Notes: a model not told the origin generated them from the letters alone. DNA of 64,000 bases from Hofstenia miamia (GCA_004352715.1 SCFE01000089.1:696308-760307); one strand, 5' to 3'; shown: positions 44,040 to 56,463, counted from the first letter of the stretch. A program made the numbers and translations.

Positions 44040-44712
44040 TTAATTGTTTGTGAAGTTTCATACAACAATGCATTTTGTTTCGCTCTTAAAATGTAAAATT
44101 TCGTGCCTTCAAACTACGATTTGCGGACATCGTTGATTTTTTGTTATCAATTAAGGAAAACGCTGCTCAAGCCCATCAAATACTTATAGAAGCTTACGGT
44201 AGTTAAAGAGGTGATACACTATCAAATTTCTATGAACAATATTTGGCAAACAAAATGTTTGACGAATGCTTGCCAGTGTATCAGCCCCGTCAAACACGCC
44301 ATCACACAAGCCATCAAACCTTGCATCAGACAAAATAAAATCAAAATAATTTAGAATTTTCCATCAAACATTCGTCAGACACGCAAATTATTTAACAATA
44401 ACACTCTTTAAAGTTTACGAAATTTAATAAAAACGGGTAAAATAGCATTCAATTGTTCCCTTATCTATTCTGTACCCACAATGTTGTTTATTTACTTTAG
44501 TTAAGGTGCTAAATCAACCTCACTGGAAAGGCAGCATTCATTTACGCGCAAAGCAGTGATTAATTAATAAATTTACTTTAAATACTTTTCCTTGACATTG
44601 GTGATGTGAAACATAATTTCTATCAGCGCTATCGCTAAAATGCAATTTTGGATGTTTTGCGAGGGGTCCATATGTTTACGCACAAAAGCAATTAATAGAC
44701 ATGAAGCATTAT
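44040..44712. other. No gene recognised
   Basis: AT-rich, with CATCAAACA/CATCAGACA-like words repeated near 44295-44380. No coding features. Confidence 0.4.
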
Positions 44713-44713
44713 A

Positions 44714-44745
44714 CAGTGGTGTGGAAAAGTTCTCGGACACCTAAC
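44714..44745 (+). repeat. Tc1-type terminal inverted repeat, solo
   Basis: CAGTGGTGTGGAAAAG followed by TTCTCGGACACC, preceded by TA, resembles the end of a Tc1-like element. No matching inverted copy was seen in the window. Confidence 0.45.
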
Positions 44746-44879
44746 TGAACAAATTCTTTTTACAGTGATGAACACTATAGGTTTTGATTTTTTGCAATTG
44801 GGTTAATTTTAGCATTGCGAATTCAAATTTCTCCTCAATTTTTATATATGAAATTTAATTTTCATCCTATGACCCTGTA

Positions 44880-45700
44880 AATGCAACTTGTAAAACAATA
44901 AAGTTAATTGCTTGCTTGATCGGAGGTTTGATATTGTACCATTTCTTTTATGCTCTAAGAAGAGCACAGTGCCTTCGGTGGTTTGAAAAATTCCGAGATA
45001 GTAATTTTAGCACAGGGAATGAGGAACGTGGCTGGACAACGAAAAAGTTTGCGGACGCTGAGTTGCAAGGATTGTTTGATGAAAATGATGGCCAAACGCA
45101 ACAAATGATGTCTGAGCAATGTGGGGTTATCCAACAATCTATTTGAAAGACATGGGCATGATTTGTAATGTCGGAAGATGGGTACCACATGAACTGAGTG
45201 AGAGACAGCAAAAGAATCACAAAAACTTGTGAAATGCTGCTCGCCTGATACAAAAGGAAGTCTTTTTTGCATCGAATTGGCTACAAGCCAAAAACAACGG
45301 CCAAACAAGATCGCTTCGGCCGCAAGGCAATGTGCTGTGTGTTCTCTGGGCACGTTTTGGTACAAGCTGTTAAAACCCAGTGAAACAGTTGACGCTGCTC
45401 GCTATCAATTGCAATTAGCCGATTTTAACAGTGCCATACACCAGAAAATGCCGATCGGCATCACAAAGTAAATTTATGGATGACAATGCACCGACCCGGG
45501 ATTTGATGAAGACGTATGATTAGAATAGCTGATGCATGCGGCTTAATCACCACAACTTGCGCCTTCTCATGAGAAAGTCAATAAATGTCTCGGTGATGGT
45601 TTGCGGCCAAAGACGGCTATTTTTTTTTGGCGTGGCATCCACAAATTGGCTGAGAGATGGAAAAAATGTATCGCTACCAATAGCTATTATTTTTAAGATT
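44880..45700 (+). pseudogene. Mariner transposase remnant
   Basis: A decayed mariner read in several frames. The N-terminal part has CLRWFEKFRDSNFSTGNEER and KKFADAELQGLFDEN; then GRWVPHELSERQQ, QKEVFFASNWLQAKNNGQT, LLKPSE and DDNAPTRDLMKTY (second Asp region). The C-terminus FFWRGIHKLAERWKKCIATN matches the usual mariner ending before YF-stop. The first catalytic GDE is lost. A different lineage from the mariner in MTIF2. Confidence 0.7.
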
Positions 45701-46625
45701 AAATTTTTAACCATTTTTTGCGAATAAACGTTTGAAATTTGAAGAAAAGTCTCACTTCATAGTTGCAGCCCTAATAAAGAAGAAATCCATGCCTATGTAC
45801 ATATAAAATACTGAATGCTCATTGATAGTGTTTCCTGCGGTTCAAAACCCTATTGCTAAAATTGCAAAAAATGAAATATATAATCGCATTTGAAATTTAG
45901 AACAAAAATACTCGTGGGGCTGTGTAATAATCTGATTGGCTAGAGGCACAGAGCAACTGGCCCCATCGCATGCATTAACCTTAGGCAAATGAACGAGCGA
46001 AATTATGTTTTTGCTGTAAAATATTAAAGTGGAATTGAGGCACCATAATTCGGGCCTCAACGAAAACGAATTATTGGGCAATGCTAGTCTGAATTATCAG
46101 CAACAACCAAGCGGATAATTAAATTGTTGACCTTGAAATTGAGGTAATATTCTGTAGGCCACAGTATAGTTCGTTTTATATTTCAAGTTCTTAAAAATAT
46201 GGTATATTTTCAATAAAAATAAAATATTTTATTTTAAATTTTTTAAGTGTATGATCTAAATTATATTATGTACTATTTGTTCTCAAAAAGTGTGAAGCCT
46301 GGCTTCAAAGGAAGGACTGCCATTGATATATACATGTTGTTTACGGGCAGGGAAAAGTTTTTAAAAATTTTTTACAGAGGAATTTATGCTATGTAACTGC
46401 AATATTAATTAACCAAAAAGCTTCTTAAATATAAACAAAATTGTTTAAAATTAGTAATTGGTAGCATACAATGATAACTACATAGTGATCATACAAAATT
46501 CAATTTGATGAGGTCGTGATTATTCAACTCGTAGACCTTATTTGGATCAAAATTAATAAATTCTAGCATTAAACACTGGGATAAGAAAAAACACAAACAT
46601 GTAATGGAAAGACAAAATTTCAAAA

Positions 46626-46669
<44 letters not shown>

Positions 46670-48444
46670 AGCAACATCGGCTGCAGTTGAGAGATGCTCC
46701 CCTATTTTCAGAAAACTTTTGGCCTATGACAGAAATCTTAACCACAATATATGCAAATTTATGTGCTGTTATTGTTATTTAGTGACGCAGTTGCTTTAAA
46801 AAATTTTAGTTTTTGTATTTGTTTTATATCTTGTTTTAAGCAATAGAAAAACGTTTTATATTGCTTAAATATCATTTTGAAAAATTGATGGTCATATTTT
46901 AGGGCATATTTAAATAAATTCCGTTATATTTTGTCATAAAAATAAGGTCATATTTTGTTTTTTAAAGTCATATTTCTGGTTGCCGTGGTAATAATTGAAC
47001 AATATATTATCCAGTATCCGGCAGTCAAATTATCCGGTATCTGGTATATTCAATTCACTATCCGAATCCCATCCCTACTTAGAACCGATATTTAAAATTG
47101 TATTTTTTTGCAAAACTTGCGGTACAAAAATGAAAGTTTACAAAAGACATCATGCCAACATTGTTTCATTATCTCTTTAAAAAAGTTCGTTGAACATGGG
47201 CATAACCACTAAGTGCGCTCAAAATCTCTAATGCTAGTGCTCAAAGCTGTTTTTGATATTCAAATAACTGCACTTATAGTTAATGGCATAAGCAGTAGAA
47301 ATTGAATTTAGTTTTTCTGAATATCCATTTCGTGCAGCTTGCGTGTATTAAAATTCGTACCTGTATTACCGCTTTGCGCCTTTGGTCCAGCTGCGGTTTA
47401 GATGGGCCAAGCCGGAAGCCGTAAGCTTCAACTTTGAAATCATGATTTTTACCGGCCGTAAGTTTAATTTTGTTTTTACTTACAAACTGAATTAAACAGT
47501 TTTTACAATTAATGCGTTTTTTTTTCAAAATGAGCGTGAGTGCAGAGTAATTATGAGACATGAACACTATATACAATAAAAATTTACGGATGAGAAAGGC
47601 TTCAATATTTGTGGCCGTTGCCGGCCACGGCTTCAAATGCAAACTAGTGGAAGGCTACGGCAGGCCGAGAAGCTCCAGACGTAAAACACTAACATGTATA
47701 AGAAGTCATGTACCAGAAATATATGGATAGGTTGAAGGGCATGCATTTCTTTTATCGCTCAACATGCTGACGGGCATGGGGTGGGAATTGGACGGATTGT
47801 CGTTCTGATATATCCACATCCATTTCACATGCAAGGAAAGTGAAAATTTCCATATATTTTAATTTGGAAACACGATAAGTTTTTTGGATAATAGATTGAT
47901 ATTCAGGATAATTGTTTTAAAATTTACTTGTAAATTACCCACATTTAAATATTCTTCAACCAACGTGTCCACCTTTAGATAAAATAAAAATTTTTTTGAG
48001 TCAATAAGGTAAAAATTTTTTGAAATTTTTGTTTGCAGAGAGGTTAGTTTGATTGTAAGACCTTGAAAAAGGATTTTGCAAAAGAACCAATACTTTGGGT
48101 GGCCGCAAGCTGACTCGGGTTCTGTAATCCCAAACCCAAGAATGTGACTTTGTGTTCGATGAAAAAAGGAAAGGCACCTCGTTTTTGTTAACAGTGAATA
48201 TTGAAACTTTATATCAATATCCCATAAGCATATGAGATGCAACAAGTTGTGAGCTTAAAAGTTAAGGTTAAAGGAAAAAGCGTAAATGGACTTAGTGTTT
48301 CAAAAATTACATTTCTATTCCCATGCCATTCTCACTGACACGGTAACAAACGCTTTGTATGTCTCTGCAATGGTAACAACTCGTAACTCATTTAATATGC
48401 TGCCATTTGCACTATTTGAAAGTTTTATTGATTTAGACTTAACN
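45701..48444. other. Long AT-rich region without recognised genes
   Basis: A (TA)n tract lies at 46629-46667. Near 47350-47690 GC rises locally and GGAAGCCGTAAGC/GGCCACGGCTTC-like words appear in both orientations, a possible MITE. ATCCGGTATCTGGTA and ATCCCATCCCTA words near 47030-47080 resemble a hAT end. Minus-strand frames at 45842-46081, 47280-47642 and 47859-48245 have no family features. Confidence 0.4.
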
Positions 48445-49443
48445 NNNNNNNNNNNNNNNNNNNNNNNNNNNNNNNNNNNNNNNNNNNNNNNNNNNNNNNN
48501 NNNNNNNNNNNNNNNNNNNNNNNNNNNNNNNNNNNNNNNNNNNNNNNNNNNNNNNNNNNNNNNNNNNNNNNNNNNNNNNNNNNNNNNNNNNNNNNNNNNN
48601 NNNNNNNNNNNNNNNNNNNNNNNNNNNNNNNNNNNNNNNNNNNNNNNNNNNNNNNNNNNNNNNNNNNNNNNNNNNNNNNNNNNNNNNNNNNNNNNNNNNN
48701 NNNNNNNNNNNNNNNNNNNNNNNNNNNNNNNNNNNNNNNNNNNNNNNNNNNNNNNNNNNNNNNNNNNNNNNNNNNNNNNNNNNNNNNNNNNNNNNNNNNN
48801 NNNNNNNNNNNNNNNNNNNNNNNNNNNNNNNNNNNNNNNNNNNNNNNNNNNNNNNNNNNNNNNNNNNNNNNNNNNNNNNNNNNNNNNNNNNNNNNNNNNN
48901 NNNNNNNNNNNNNNNNNNNNNNNNNNNNNNNNNNNNNNNNNNNNNNNNNNNNNNNNNNNNNNNNNNNNNNNNNNNNNNNNNNNNNNNNNNNNNNNNNNNN
49001 NNNNNNNNNNNNNNNNNNNNNNNNNNNNNNNNNNNNNNNNNNNNNNNNNNNNNNNNNNNNNNNNNNNNNNNNNNNNNNNNNNNNNNNNNNNNNNNNNNNN
49101 NNNNNNNNNNNNNNNNNNNNNNNNNNNNNNNNNNNNNNNNNNNNNNNNNNNNNNNNNNNNNNNNNNNNNNNNNNNNNNNNNNNNNNNNNNNNNNNNNNNN
49201 NNNNNNNNNNNNNNNNNNNNNNNNNNNNNNNNNNNNNNNNNNNNNNNNNNNNNNNNNNNNNNNNNNNNNNNNNNNNNNNNNNNNNNNNNNNNNNNNNNNN
49301 NNNNNNNNNNNNNNNNNNNNNNNNNNNNNNNNNNNNNNNNNNNNNNNNNNNNNNNNNNNNNNNNNNNNNNNNNNNNNNNNNNNNNNNNNNNNNNNNNNNN
49401 NNNNNNNNNNNNNNNNNNNNNNNNNNNNNNNNNNNNNNNNNNN
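48445..49443. other. Assembly gap (run of N)
   Basis: About 1000 N bases. No inference possible inside. Confidence 0.95.
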
Positions 49444-49892
49444 GATCAGAATTTGAAAATAATATTTAGTTGTTGAAATAAGTAAGCTGTATATATTTAC
49501 GCCTTTCATTTCTTGTTCCCATTACATTTCTATTAAAATGTGTAAAATAGTCAGAATGAGATTGTTAGTATTATTATTTTCATCTAAAAAAGCATTACTA
49601 TTTAAACAATAAAATTCATTTCAGTTCTCGTAGCAAGCGATTAATTTCCTTCTTCATATGGTTGTGAGCGCAGGATGCAACAATGAAAATGAATTACTAT
49701 CAACTATTAACACATCTTTTACAATGATATATAACACCAGAAACATGCGAAAATTTATATCGTAAAATGAAGAGGTACATACCAAGGTCGAGAAACAGAG
49801 AAGAAATTTTTGAGTAAACAATTTTATTCTTTAAATATTAATAAAATTTGACTTTCTTTAATTTTTTTAATCCTTTTACTTTGAATAAATAA
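49444..49892. other. No gene recognised
   Basis: AT-rich flank that may belong to the interior of the IS630-like element ending at 49950. Confidence 0.4.
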
Positions 49893-49950
49893 TTTAGATT
49901 GCAAAAATTTCAATTTAGATTGCAAAAATTTCAAAATAGATAGAAAAACT
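49893..49950 (-). repeat. IS630-like terminal and subterminal repeat, inverted copy
   Basis: Two copies of the word TTTAGATTGCAAAAATTTC, then AAAATAGATAGAAAAACT. This is the reverse complement of the left end at 9639-9680. It marks the end of another member of that family, whose body may lie in the gap. Confidence 0.75.
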
Positions 49951-49959
49951 CTATATATA

Positions 49960-50595
49960 CAGAGTGGCTAAATTGTTCGTTGTTTGTTGTTATAAGCTAA
50001 TAATAATATGCTAATGACTTTAATGTGACCTTTGAGCATTATAAGTTTAATTGATGTATAAATATGGAGATTTACAATCTATTTTCTTTATTTTAGCAAT
50101 GGATTTGCAAACCCGTGTCAAATTAGTTTCTTGTTATTATAGAAGTAATAATTCACCGATACAAGCTCTTCGTCTGTTTTGTAAGGAAAATTCTACGAAA
50201 ATGCCATGTACGCCAACATCAGTCACTCGGCTTATTACTCGCTTTGAGGAAACACGGAGTGTTCATGATTTGCAAAAAAGCGGACGTCCGTCAGTGTCCC
50301 AAGAGACAATCGATAATGTCAACATTCGTAGTCCATCGACTATGGTCGAACTCATGGCATTTGCAGCAGCACAATAGCTGCTATATCAAGAGAAGACAGA
50401 TCGAAAAGTTGCGAAAATGTCCTCTTCAGACTTGAAGCTTTAAGAAGATGTGGAGGTGGACATTTTGAACACCTTTTGTGATAATATAAAATTTAGTTAG
50501 TTGCTTGCTTAAACATTTTTTGTTTCTAATCAATATATTATATTTTACCGAAATTATAGTTCTTTGAAATCCTGCGTGACTTTATAGCCACCCTG
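49960..50595 (+). mobile_element. Mariner-superfamily deletion derivative with DUF4817-type ORF
   Basis: The ends CAGAGTGGCTAAATTG and, inverted, CAGGGTGGCTATAAAG are flanked by TA. At 636 bp it is far shorter than an autonomous element. It abuts the IS630-like terminus, so two elements sit end to end in a TA-rich target. Confidence 0.8.
50099..50377 (+). pseudogene. DUF4817-like HTH domain, truncated transposase
   Basis: Starting MDLQTRVKLVSCYYRSNNSP, then SVTRLITRFEETRSVHDLQK and SGRPSVSQETIDNV: the helix-turn-helix region found at the N-terminus of certain animal Tc1/mariner-type transposases. The frame ends at 50375-50377. Just downstream RRCGGGHFEHLL matches the family C-terminus, so the whole catalytic domain has been deleted. 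It may still encode a DNA-binding peptide. Confidence 0.7.
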
Positions 50596-50599
50596 TATA

Positions 50600-50942
50600 T
50601 ATATATGACAGATATATATGCATGAAAGAAATTATATATATATATGGTAATAGAAGTTCCAGAAACTAATATTTACAAACACATTTATTCAGGTTTTTTG
50701 GTTTTTTCCTCTGAAACAAACTATTTTAAAATATGTGCAAAATATATCTATTACTAAGGTTATATTCATGTGTGTTTATAACAGGATGCTCTTAGTTTAC
50801 ATTTATGTTGTTGTAATTGCATCAAGAAAATTGAAGTGAAATATTGAAGATATTAATTAAGAATTTCATATTTGGTAGAAAATTACAAAACTCTAAAGGT
50901 ATTTCATTTCCAAACAGTCATCAATAAATCAAAACTATAAAT
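50600..50942. other. No gene recognised
   Basis: AT-rich, with short TA runs near 50600-50645. A possible splice acceptor (TTTCCAAACAG) ends near 50919. Confidence 0.4.
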
Positions 50943-51116
50943 ATGAAATTGGCAAGACAACTAAGGCAAATGCATATGTTACTTAGCATTATGGTTAATC
51001 CTAAGAAAAGCACTTTTATTACAAATGGTGCACTTCAAATGAGCAGAAATATGTTGGCGGTCCCTGATGTGACTAAAGATGAATTACCAAATTCTGAGTT
51101 CGACAGTTGGTAATGA
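50943..51116 (+). CDS. Small ORF or last exon, unrecognised
   Basis: ATG 50943 to the stop near 51116 gives 57 codons: MKLARQLRQMHMLLSIMVNP, then GALQMSRNMLAVPDVT and the end DELPNSEFDSW. The sequence looks protein-like, with a basic amphipathic start and an acidic, Trp-ending C-terminus. A candidate acceptor lies about 25 bases upstream, so it may be a final exon. It converges on MTRR, about 330 bases from that gene's stop. No family recognised. Confidence 0.4.
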
Positions 51117-51450
51117 TGCTACATGACTATTCAATTCTACTTTCAATTTTGTGCAATACATAAATGTTTATAATTATGTATTCTCCACATTGGAAATTGT
51201 AAATATAAAACCAGTAAAGCCAGCATAACTGGATATTGTAAATAATGTACACATAAATGTTTTTTGTACATTGCAGCTTATCATGTCATAGTTGAATTGT
51301 TAGGCTTCTAACCGACAGATTCATTGTAAAAAAGACATAGCTAAGGCATTAAAAAACGAAGTTTGTAAAACGCAGCATTTTTAAATTTAAAAAACCATTA
51401 CCAAAACAATCATGTCATATTAAAAGCAATAAATTGATTTCGAGTTCAAA

Positions 51451-51825
51451 TTATGTCCAAACCTCTTCTCTAATCCGTTTATCATGCCTCATTGCAATTA
51501 GTTCATCTCTTGCAAGGTCTTCTGATACATTACGATAAGAAGCCAACATGTCAATAAGAGCTTTGTTAACATCTTTAGCCATACCCTTCGCATCTCCGCA
51601 AATATATAAAATGGCGCCGCGCTTTATAAGCAAATCCATTATAGTAGTAGAATGTCTGCGCATACTATCAGTCACATAACGATCTTCAGATTCCGGATCA
51701 CGACTATGAGCTACGTGAAGAAAAGAGAGTGCACCACTCGACAAATAAGAAGTTAAGAGATTCTTAAAAATGAAGTCTTCGTTTTTATAGCGACAGCCGA
51801 AAAAGAGATGCGACTCACTGAATTC
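51451..51825 (-). CDS. MTRR: MTRR exon 2
   Basis: An acceptor after a run of T ends at 51826. Begins EFSESHLFFGCRYKNED and ends EEVWT with the stop at 51451-51453. Completes the NADPH-binding domain. Confidence 0.9.
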   Translation of the reverse strand, partial: EFSESHLFFGCRYKNEDFIFKNLLTSYLSSGALSFLHVAHSRDPESEDRYVTDSMRRHSTTIMDLLIKRGAILYICGDAKGMAKDVNKALIDMLASYRNVSEDLARDELIAMRHDKRIREEVWT

Positions 51826-53465
51826 CTAAAAAATATTACGACTATCTTGAATTTAACGAAAGAATATAATTTCCCAGTACCTTTTGATAGCAATAAATTG
51901 ATACGCAAGCATGTAAATGAATAACATAAAGATGAATGAGAATTTTGATAAAGATCATGACCTACCTGGAATAACAATTTGCGGTGCTGTAAAAATCCAA
52001 TAAAAGGCGAAACACCCGATCCGGGGCCGATCATAATAATTGGAAGAGCGGGGTTTTCAGGGAGTCGGAAAAAGGTTGGTTTCCGAAAAAAGGCTCTTAC
52101 AGGATCACCTCTAGCATTATTATCGCATTTGCTATTTATCCAACCGGTTGCAAGACCGAAGCGTGATTTGACATATTCACTAGAAGGCACTTTAACAACA
52201 CTAAGTAAAATATCTACTTTTTTGGAAACATTGAGTGGCGAAGAGCATATGCTATAAGGACGTGGTTGGAGCATTGGCAATAATTCTAATAATTTGTTTA
52301 TTGGAACTGAACAAGAAGGAAACCTATTTAGGACATCAACTAAACTTGGTTGGAAATTACGAAAAGCATCATAGTGTGCACCACCTTCTCGACTAGATAA
52401 AAGTAATAATTGTTTTCTTTCTTCCTGATCCTTAGTAAATTCAGCAAGAACTCGCAGAATAGTTTTTTTAAGCGGAGTTGTGGCAACGTCAACACACCAA
52501 GTAAAAGCGTAACGTAACGTTAAACATTTAGGGAAATGTCGAGGAACTGATTTTTTGGAATTGTTGAATAATTCCATTTTGAACGGCAAATCCGCGATTG
52601 ATTCAGCGTGTAATCGTGAAATTAATTCTGTCACAATGTTCTCATCATTTGGACAAATTAAGCTTATAGAATCCCCTGGAAGAAAGTCTACGCTATTACA
52701 ACTAGATACATCTAGCGTAACTAAAAGTCGTGTTTTAACGTTGGGAGATTTTGATAGAATCTCAAAAGAATCGAATTTTGCAAGAAATAAAGGTGAATTA
52801 CTTCCAGTATACGAATAATTTTCACCAATGATATTCTCAACGTCATAAGAAAATGATATATTGCAAATAGAATGAGGGACTTGAGGTAGTTTGAGGTACG
52901 GGTAGTCAGCAGGATTTACTCGATTATAATTTGGTGTTTCACTAACAGGCGGAGAACCTTCTATTATTTTTGAAGAGAACTTGATATTTTGAATACAATC
53001 ATAATTCGTTTTTGAAAACGCTTCCATTAATTTGTCAATCCATGGCTCTATTGTAAGCTCTAGTCCAACTGCGTCATCGGCGAATTCTGTGGCTAAAAAC
53101 GGAACGGCGTTTTTCTTTTCTAACAATGATTGTAAAATATTTGCCGCTTCGCAAAAGTTTGAATAGTTTGAGTCACCTAAACCAAGAAGGCAATATTTAA
53201 GTTGGCTTAAAGAAGTATAATGTGCTATAGTCCTAGCAAATTGAGATGCATTATCGGGTAAATCGCCATCACCGGTTGTAGAGCAAATTATCACGCACAA
53301 TTTTAAAGCCTCAATGGAATATTTGAAGTTGATGTCGTCAAGACAAAATACCAGACATTCAGAAAAAAAATGCCGTTTTAGTACTTCTTCAGAAATTAAA
53401 GATGCTAACGCTTCCGACTGCCCCGTCTGGGATCCATACAAAATGACAAGAGTACTATTTACCAT
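51451..53465 (-). CDS. MTRR: Methionine synthase reductase (two exons)
   Basis: A diflavin reductase that passes electrons from NADPH through FAD and FMN to reactivate cob(II)alamin methionine synthase. Exons on the minus strand are 53465-51966 (500 codons) and 51825-51451, with a 140-base intron (GTAGGT to TTTTTTAG), phase 0, 624 aa in all; human forms are about 700 aa. FMN domain: YGSQTGQSEALA, STTGDGDLPDN, LGLGDSNYSNFC and the MTRR-typical FADDAVGLELTIEPWID. The linker is shorter than in vertebrates. FAD domain: PGDSISLICPNDEN, LQPRPYSICSSP. NADPH domain: GPGSGVSPFIGFLQHR, HLFFGCRYKNEDF, YICGDAKGMAKDV. The end EEVWT supplies the aromatic residue near FAD. ADDxVGLE and PNxxN distinguish it from NDOR1 and P450 reductase. 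Confidence 0.94.
51966..53465 (-). CDS. MTRR: MTRR exon 1
   Basis: ATG 53465 opens MVNSTLVILYGSQTGQ. The donor GTAGGT starts at 51965 after QHRKLLFQ. Contains the FMN domain, linker, FAD domain and the start of the NADPH domain. Confidence 0.92.
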
Positions 53466-54150
53466 TAAATCTAAACAATTTTGAAGAAAAAATCACTGAA
53501 AGTCGAATGTCAACAAAATTTTTGAACAATTCCCAAAACATTAAATATTAAAAACCCCTAACAAGTTAAAAGCCGACATTTAGTTTTCAAAATATGAAAA
53601 GACAATTTTAAATAAGTGGAATTGTCGTAAGAACATTGGTGGAATTTAAAGTATAAAAAATGTACATTACAACGGATCAAAGTTACCAAAATACAATTAT
53701 AGACGTTGACCGACAGTACTACAATTTTTCAAACATTCTATATAATGTCATTATTTAAATTCAATATAACTTGATCCTTTTAGAAATGCCTATTTGTTGA
53801 CCAGTTGTGAAATTATTTAATACATTTAATAACACTATATCATTGAAAAACGAACTCTTTGAACTTGCGAAATCGAATCCATTTATCTCATTGGACTAAT
53901 TATGAGGAGGGTAAGCAATTAATCAAACGGAGCCGCAAATCAAACTACGAATCCAGGAAAAGGATCACTTCAAACGACTAAAGAAATCTAGCCACTAATG
54001 CAATTTTTTTAATAAAAGGTTTGTGAAAACTAAAGGACAAAATATTAGTAGTGAAGCAATTAAATATAACAGGACATACAGGAACAAGAAGCATAACGCA
54101 AATATTTTATAGAGAAATTTTGGTTAAATTCAATTTTAAATTCGAAGAAA
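53466..54150. other. MTRR upstream region
   Basis: AT-rich, presumably including the MTRR 5' UTR and promoter. No motif could be assigned. Confidence 0.4.
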
Positions 54151-55330
54151 ATAGATAGTTTCATCCCAACAACCCAATTTCATTTCAACGTAATTTCCTA
54201 TTATGAGCTCAAAAATGTTGTAAATAAGCTAGATAATAATAAATGTAAAAGTTTATTAATGGCAATCAAATTTGGATTTCGACCTAAATTCAGCACATCT
54301 GCTGTGATTTTATCAATTACATAAAAGAGTAAACTAAATCTAAATCAAAATTTGTTCGCAGCAGTTGCTTTAAGTAAAGCATTTAACTCAATGAATTTCA
54401 ATATTTAAAAGAAATTATAAGGACAAGGTTTTAGTCTCAATGAAATAAAATTTATTATGAGTTTTCTAGGCAATCGCAAACAACGAGTAAAAATTGATAA
54501 CATTTTTTCAAAACATACCATTAAAAATTTAGGTGTACCCTAAGGAACTGTATGAGGCCCCATTCTCTTTGCCTTATACGTGAATGATATTTCAAAATCC
54601 TTGGAAAACGGAACTAATTATCAATACGCAGATGATATTGGCATATTACGAATAGCAGAAAATCCCTTTGAAGCAACCAGATATTTGACAAAAATCTTGT
54701 AACATATTTCCATCGTAATAAGCTAAAAATTTATTCCAAAAAATGGCAATTTATCGATTTTTCATCTAAAGAAATAAGTACTGACAGACAATGACTTAAA
54801 ATTAGATACGTTTATTTCTCAAAAATTGAAATAGTTGGAATCTGGAATAAAATATTTGAACAATTTGCGTCTTGTAGGAAACCCGTTTCATGTAGAACTA
54901 ATTAATTCATTTGTGCTGAGTCAATTTAATTACTGTGCATTTCTTTTTGACAATATATCATCGCGAAAAGGTTAATCACTATCACAATTTTTAAATTGGC
55001 CATATAGAACACTGAATTATATTGATAAGCATGAGTCTATAACGCAATTGAGATCATCATATAACATCTGAGCGACGAGTTACTTTATTCAGTATCAATC
55101 TCTATGTATGATTTATGAATTTATTCATGAATTAAGTTCATTAAGTTTTCTTAATAATTATATAACTATAACAATTTTTACTATTAATAATCGTCAAGAT
55201 GCATTTTCTTTCAGAAGTTCAATCTTATGGAATATTCAATGTTAACGGCCAATTCCAACCGCACAGCAAAGAGCTAGATTTTATTCAAAAGCTTTAAGAT
55301 AAGCTATTAATTAATGCAATGGGTGATCAT
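54150..55330 (+). pseudogene. CR1-like LINE, RT and C-terminal remnant
   Basis: Read mainly in one frame with scattered stops: IKFGFRPKFSTSAVI, VALSKAFNSMNFNI, SFLGNRKQRVKIDN, NLGVP-stop-GTV, ALYVNDISKSLENGT and QYADDIGILR (YADD intact). After YADD come HVELINSFVLSQFNYCAFLF and the tail SILWNIQC. The nonsense changes are mostly single substitutions. The endonuclease is absent. The post-RT motif NYCAFLF shows what the element at 4-7 kb has lost. Confidence 0.8.
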
Positions 55331-55875
55331 AATGCATCAAAACAACCTATCAGCATAGAGCAAAATCTTGCAAAATGATATAAAAATCGCAATTTTTGGG
55401 AAAATCAGTCTGTTTAATAGCTACAAAATTATTTACAAATAGTGTTTCTAAAAATGTCTTATTTTGCACTTTTGCTTATTAAGAACTTCAGGTGAAGCTT
55501 TCTCACCAGTAAAATGTCATAAGCCTTATGCATCATTGTTGACCGAATTTTGTTTGATGCTGCAACCTGATGCACCACAAACATGTAATTCTTGCAAAAT
55601 ATTTCTCACATACATAAATACAACTAAATGTGACAAGTTTCATTTACAAGAAACCGAATGGTGATAAGCGAAAATGTACTGCAGAAATGAAATCAGCGGT
55701 GTCAGGACATTTCATGGCTTTCATTAATTTTTTAGTGTTGGACCGTGTTATCTATTCCCCTGTGTTGCAACTAGTAGTCAATGTATTTAACGGCTTATTT
55801 TCAATCCTCAAGGACTTAATTGACATATGCGGTGTGTAGAATCGATTGTTGTCATATTGCAATGAACACGTGAAG
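55331..55875. other. No gene recognised
   Basis: Short frames at 55464-55664 and 55630-55839 have no recognisable domain. Confidence 0.4.
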
Positions 55876-55944
55876 GAATAATAATAATAATCAATGACTT
55901 TATTTAGCCGCTGAAGGCATACACAACAAAAAAATAAAAACAAG

Positions 55945-56463
55945 TCAAGTTTTACGGCAGCGAGGACAGTCACAGAAGATGAAATAGGAGCAAATGGAAG
56001 AGTAGGCGAATTCGAAGAAGGGCTCAGCAAAGAGGAAAGCCATCAAAGATTTCTTGAAGTTCGGTGGCGGGGAAAAGAAATCAATCGCTGTTGGAGGGTT
56101 GCGAGTCAAGATGTAATTAGCAGCAGTACAAGCACGATTAAAAAACGAGTGAATGGTGCGATGTTTCTTTGTACAACGAATGGAGAAGGTGACAACATCA
56201 TCAGAGCGAGTGCAGCAGGAATTAGAGAACTTAATGAAATCAAAAGGATCAAGATCCAATTTGCGAGTCAGTAGTCGATTGAACAGAAGGAGATCACAGG
56301 CATGGAAGTAGAGTGACAGCGGGAGAGTGGAGAATTTCAGCAGAGCGTCTTTATAGTCCAAAGAGGAAATCGATTTGAAAGCGCGTTTCTGGAAACTTTC
56401 CGTGGAGTGGAACAAAGCACGAGAAGGCCACCAACAAGGAGACGCGTATAGAAGAATGGCACG
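55945..56463 (-). pseudogene. LINE post-RT region
   Basis: After the gap the piece starts near FSCFVPLHGKFPETRFQ. After a frame change it continues as FQKRAFKSISSLDYKDALLK through LLFNRLLTRKLDLDPFDFI to NFKKSLMAFLF and the end FCDCPRCRKT. This is the region after RT in jockey/CR1-type LINEs. The final Cys pair is unusual but not a recognisable zinc finger. Confidence 0.65.

Noticed and set aside
46629-46667. TA-rich tract as a possible replication origin or promoter
   Set aside because: Similar TA microsatellites occur at 27242, 27844, 32122 and 42476; a simple repeat suffices.
47859-48245. Minus-strand 128-codon frame, with a possible short exon near 47950
   Set aside because: AT-driven composition, no recognisable domain, and ambiguous splice sites.
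51979-52818. Plus-strand frames opposite MTRR
   Set aside because: Antisense shadows of conserved MTRR domains.
51451-53465. Assignment of the diflavin reductase to NDOR1
   Set aside because: FADDAVGLELTIEPWID, the PNDEN block and the EEVW ending fit methionine synthase reductase instead.
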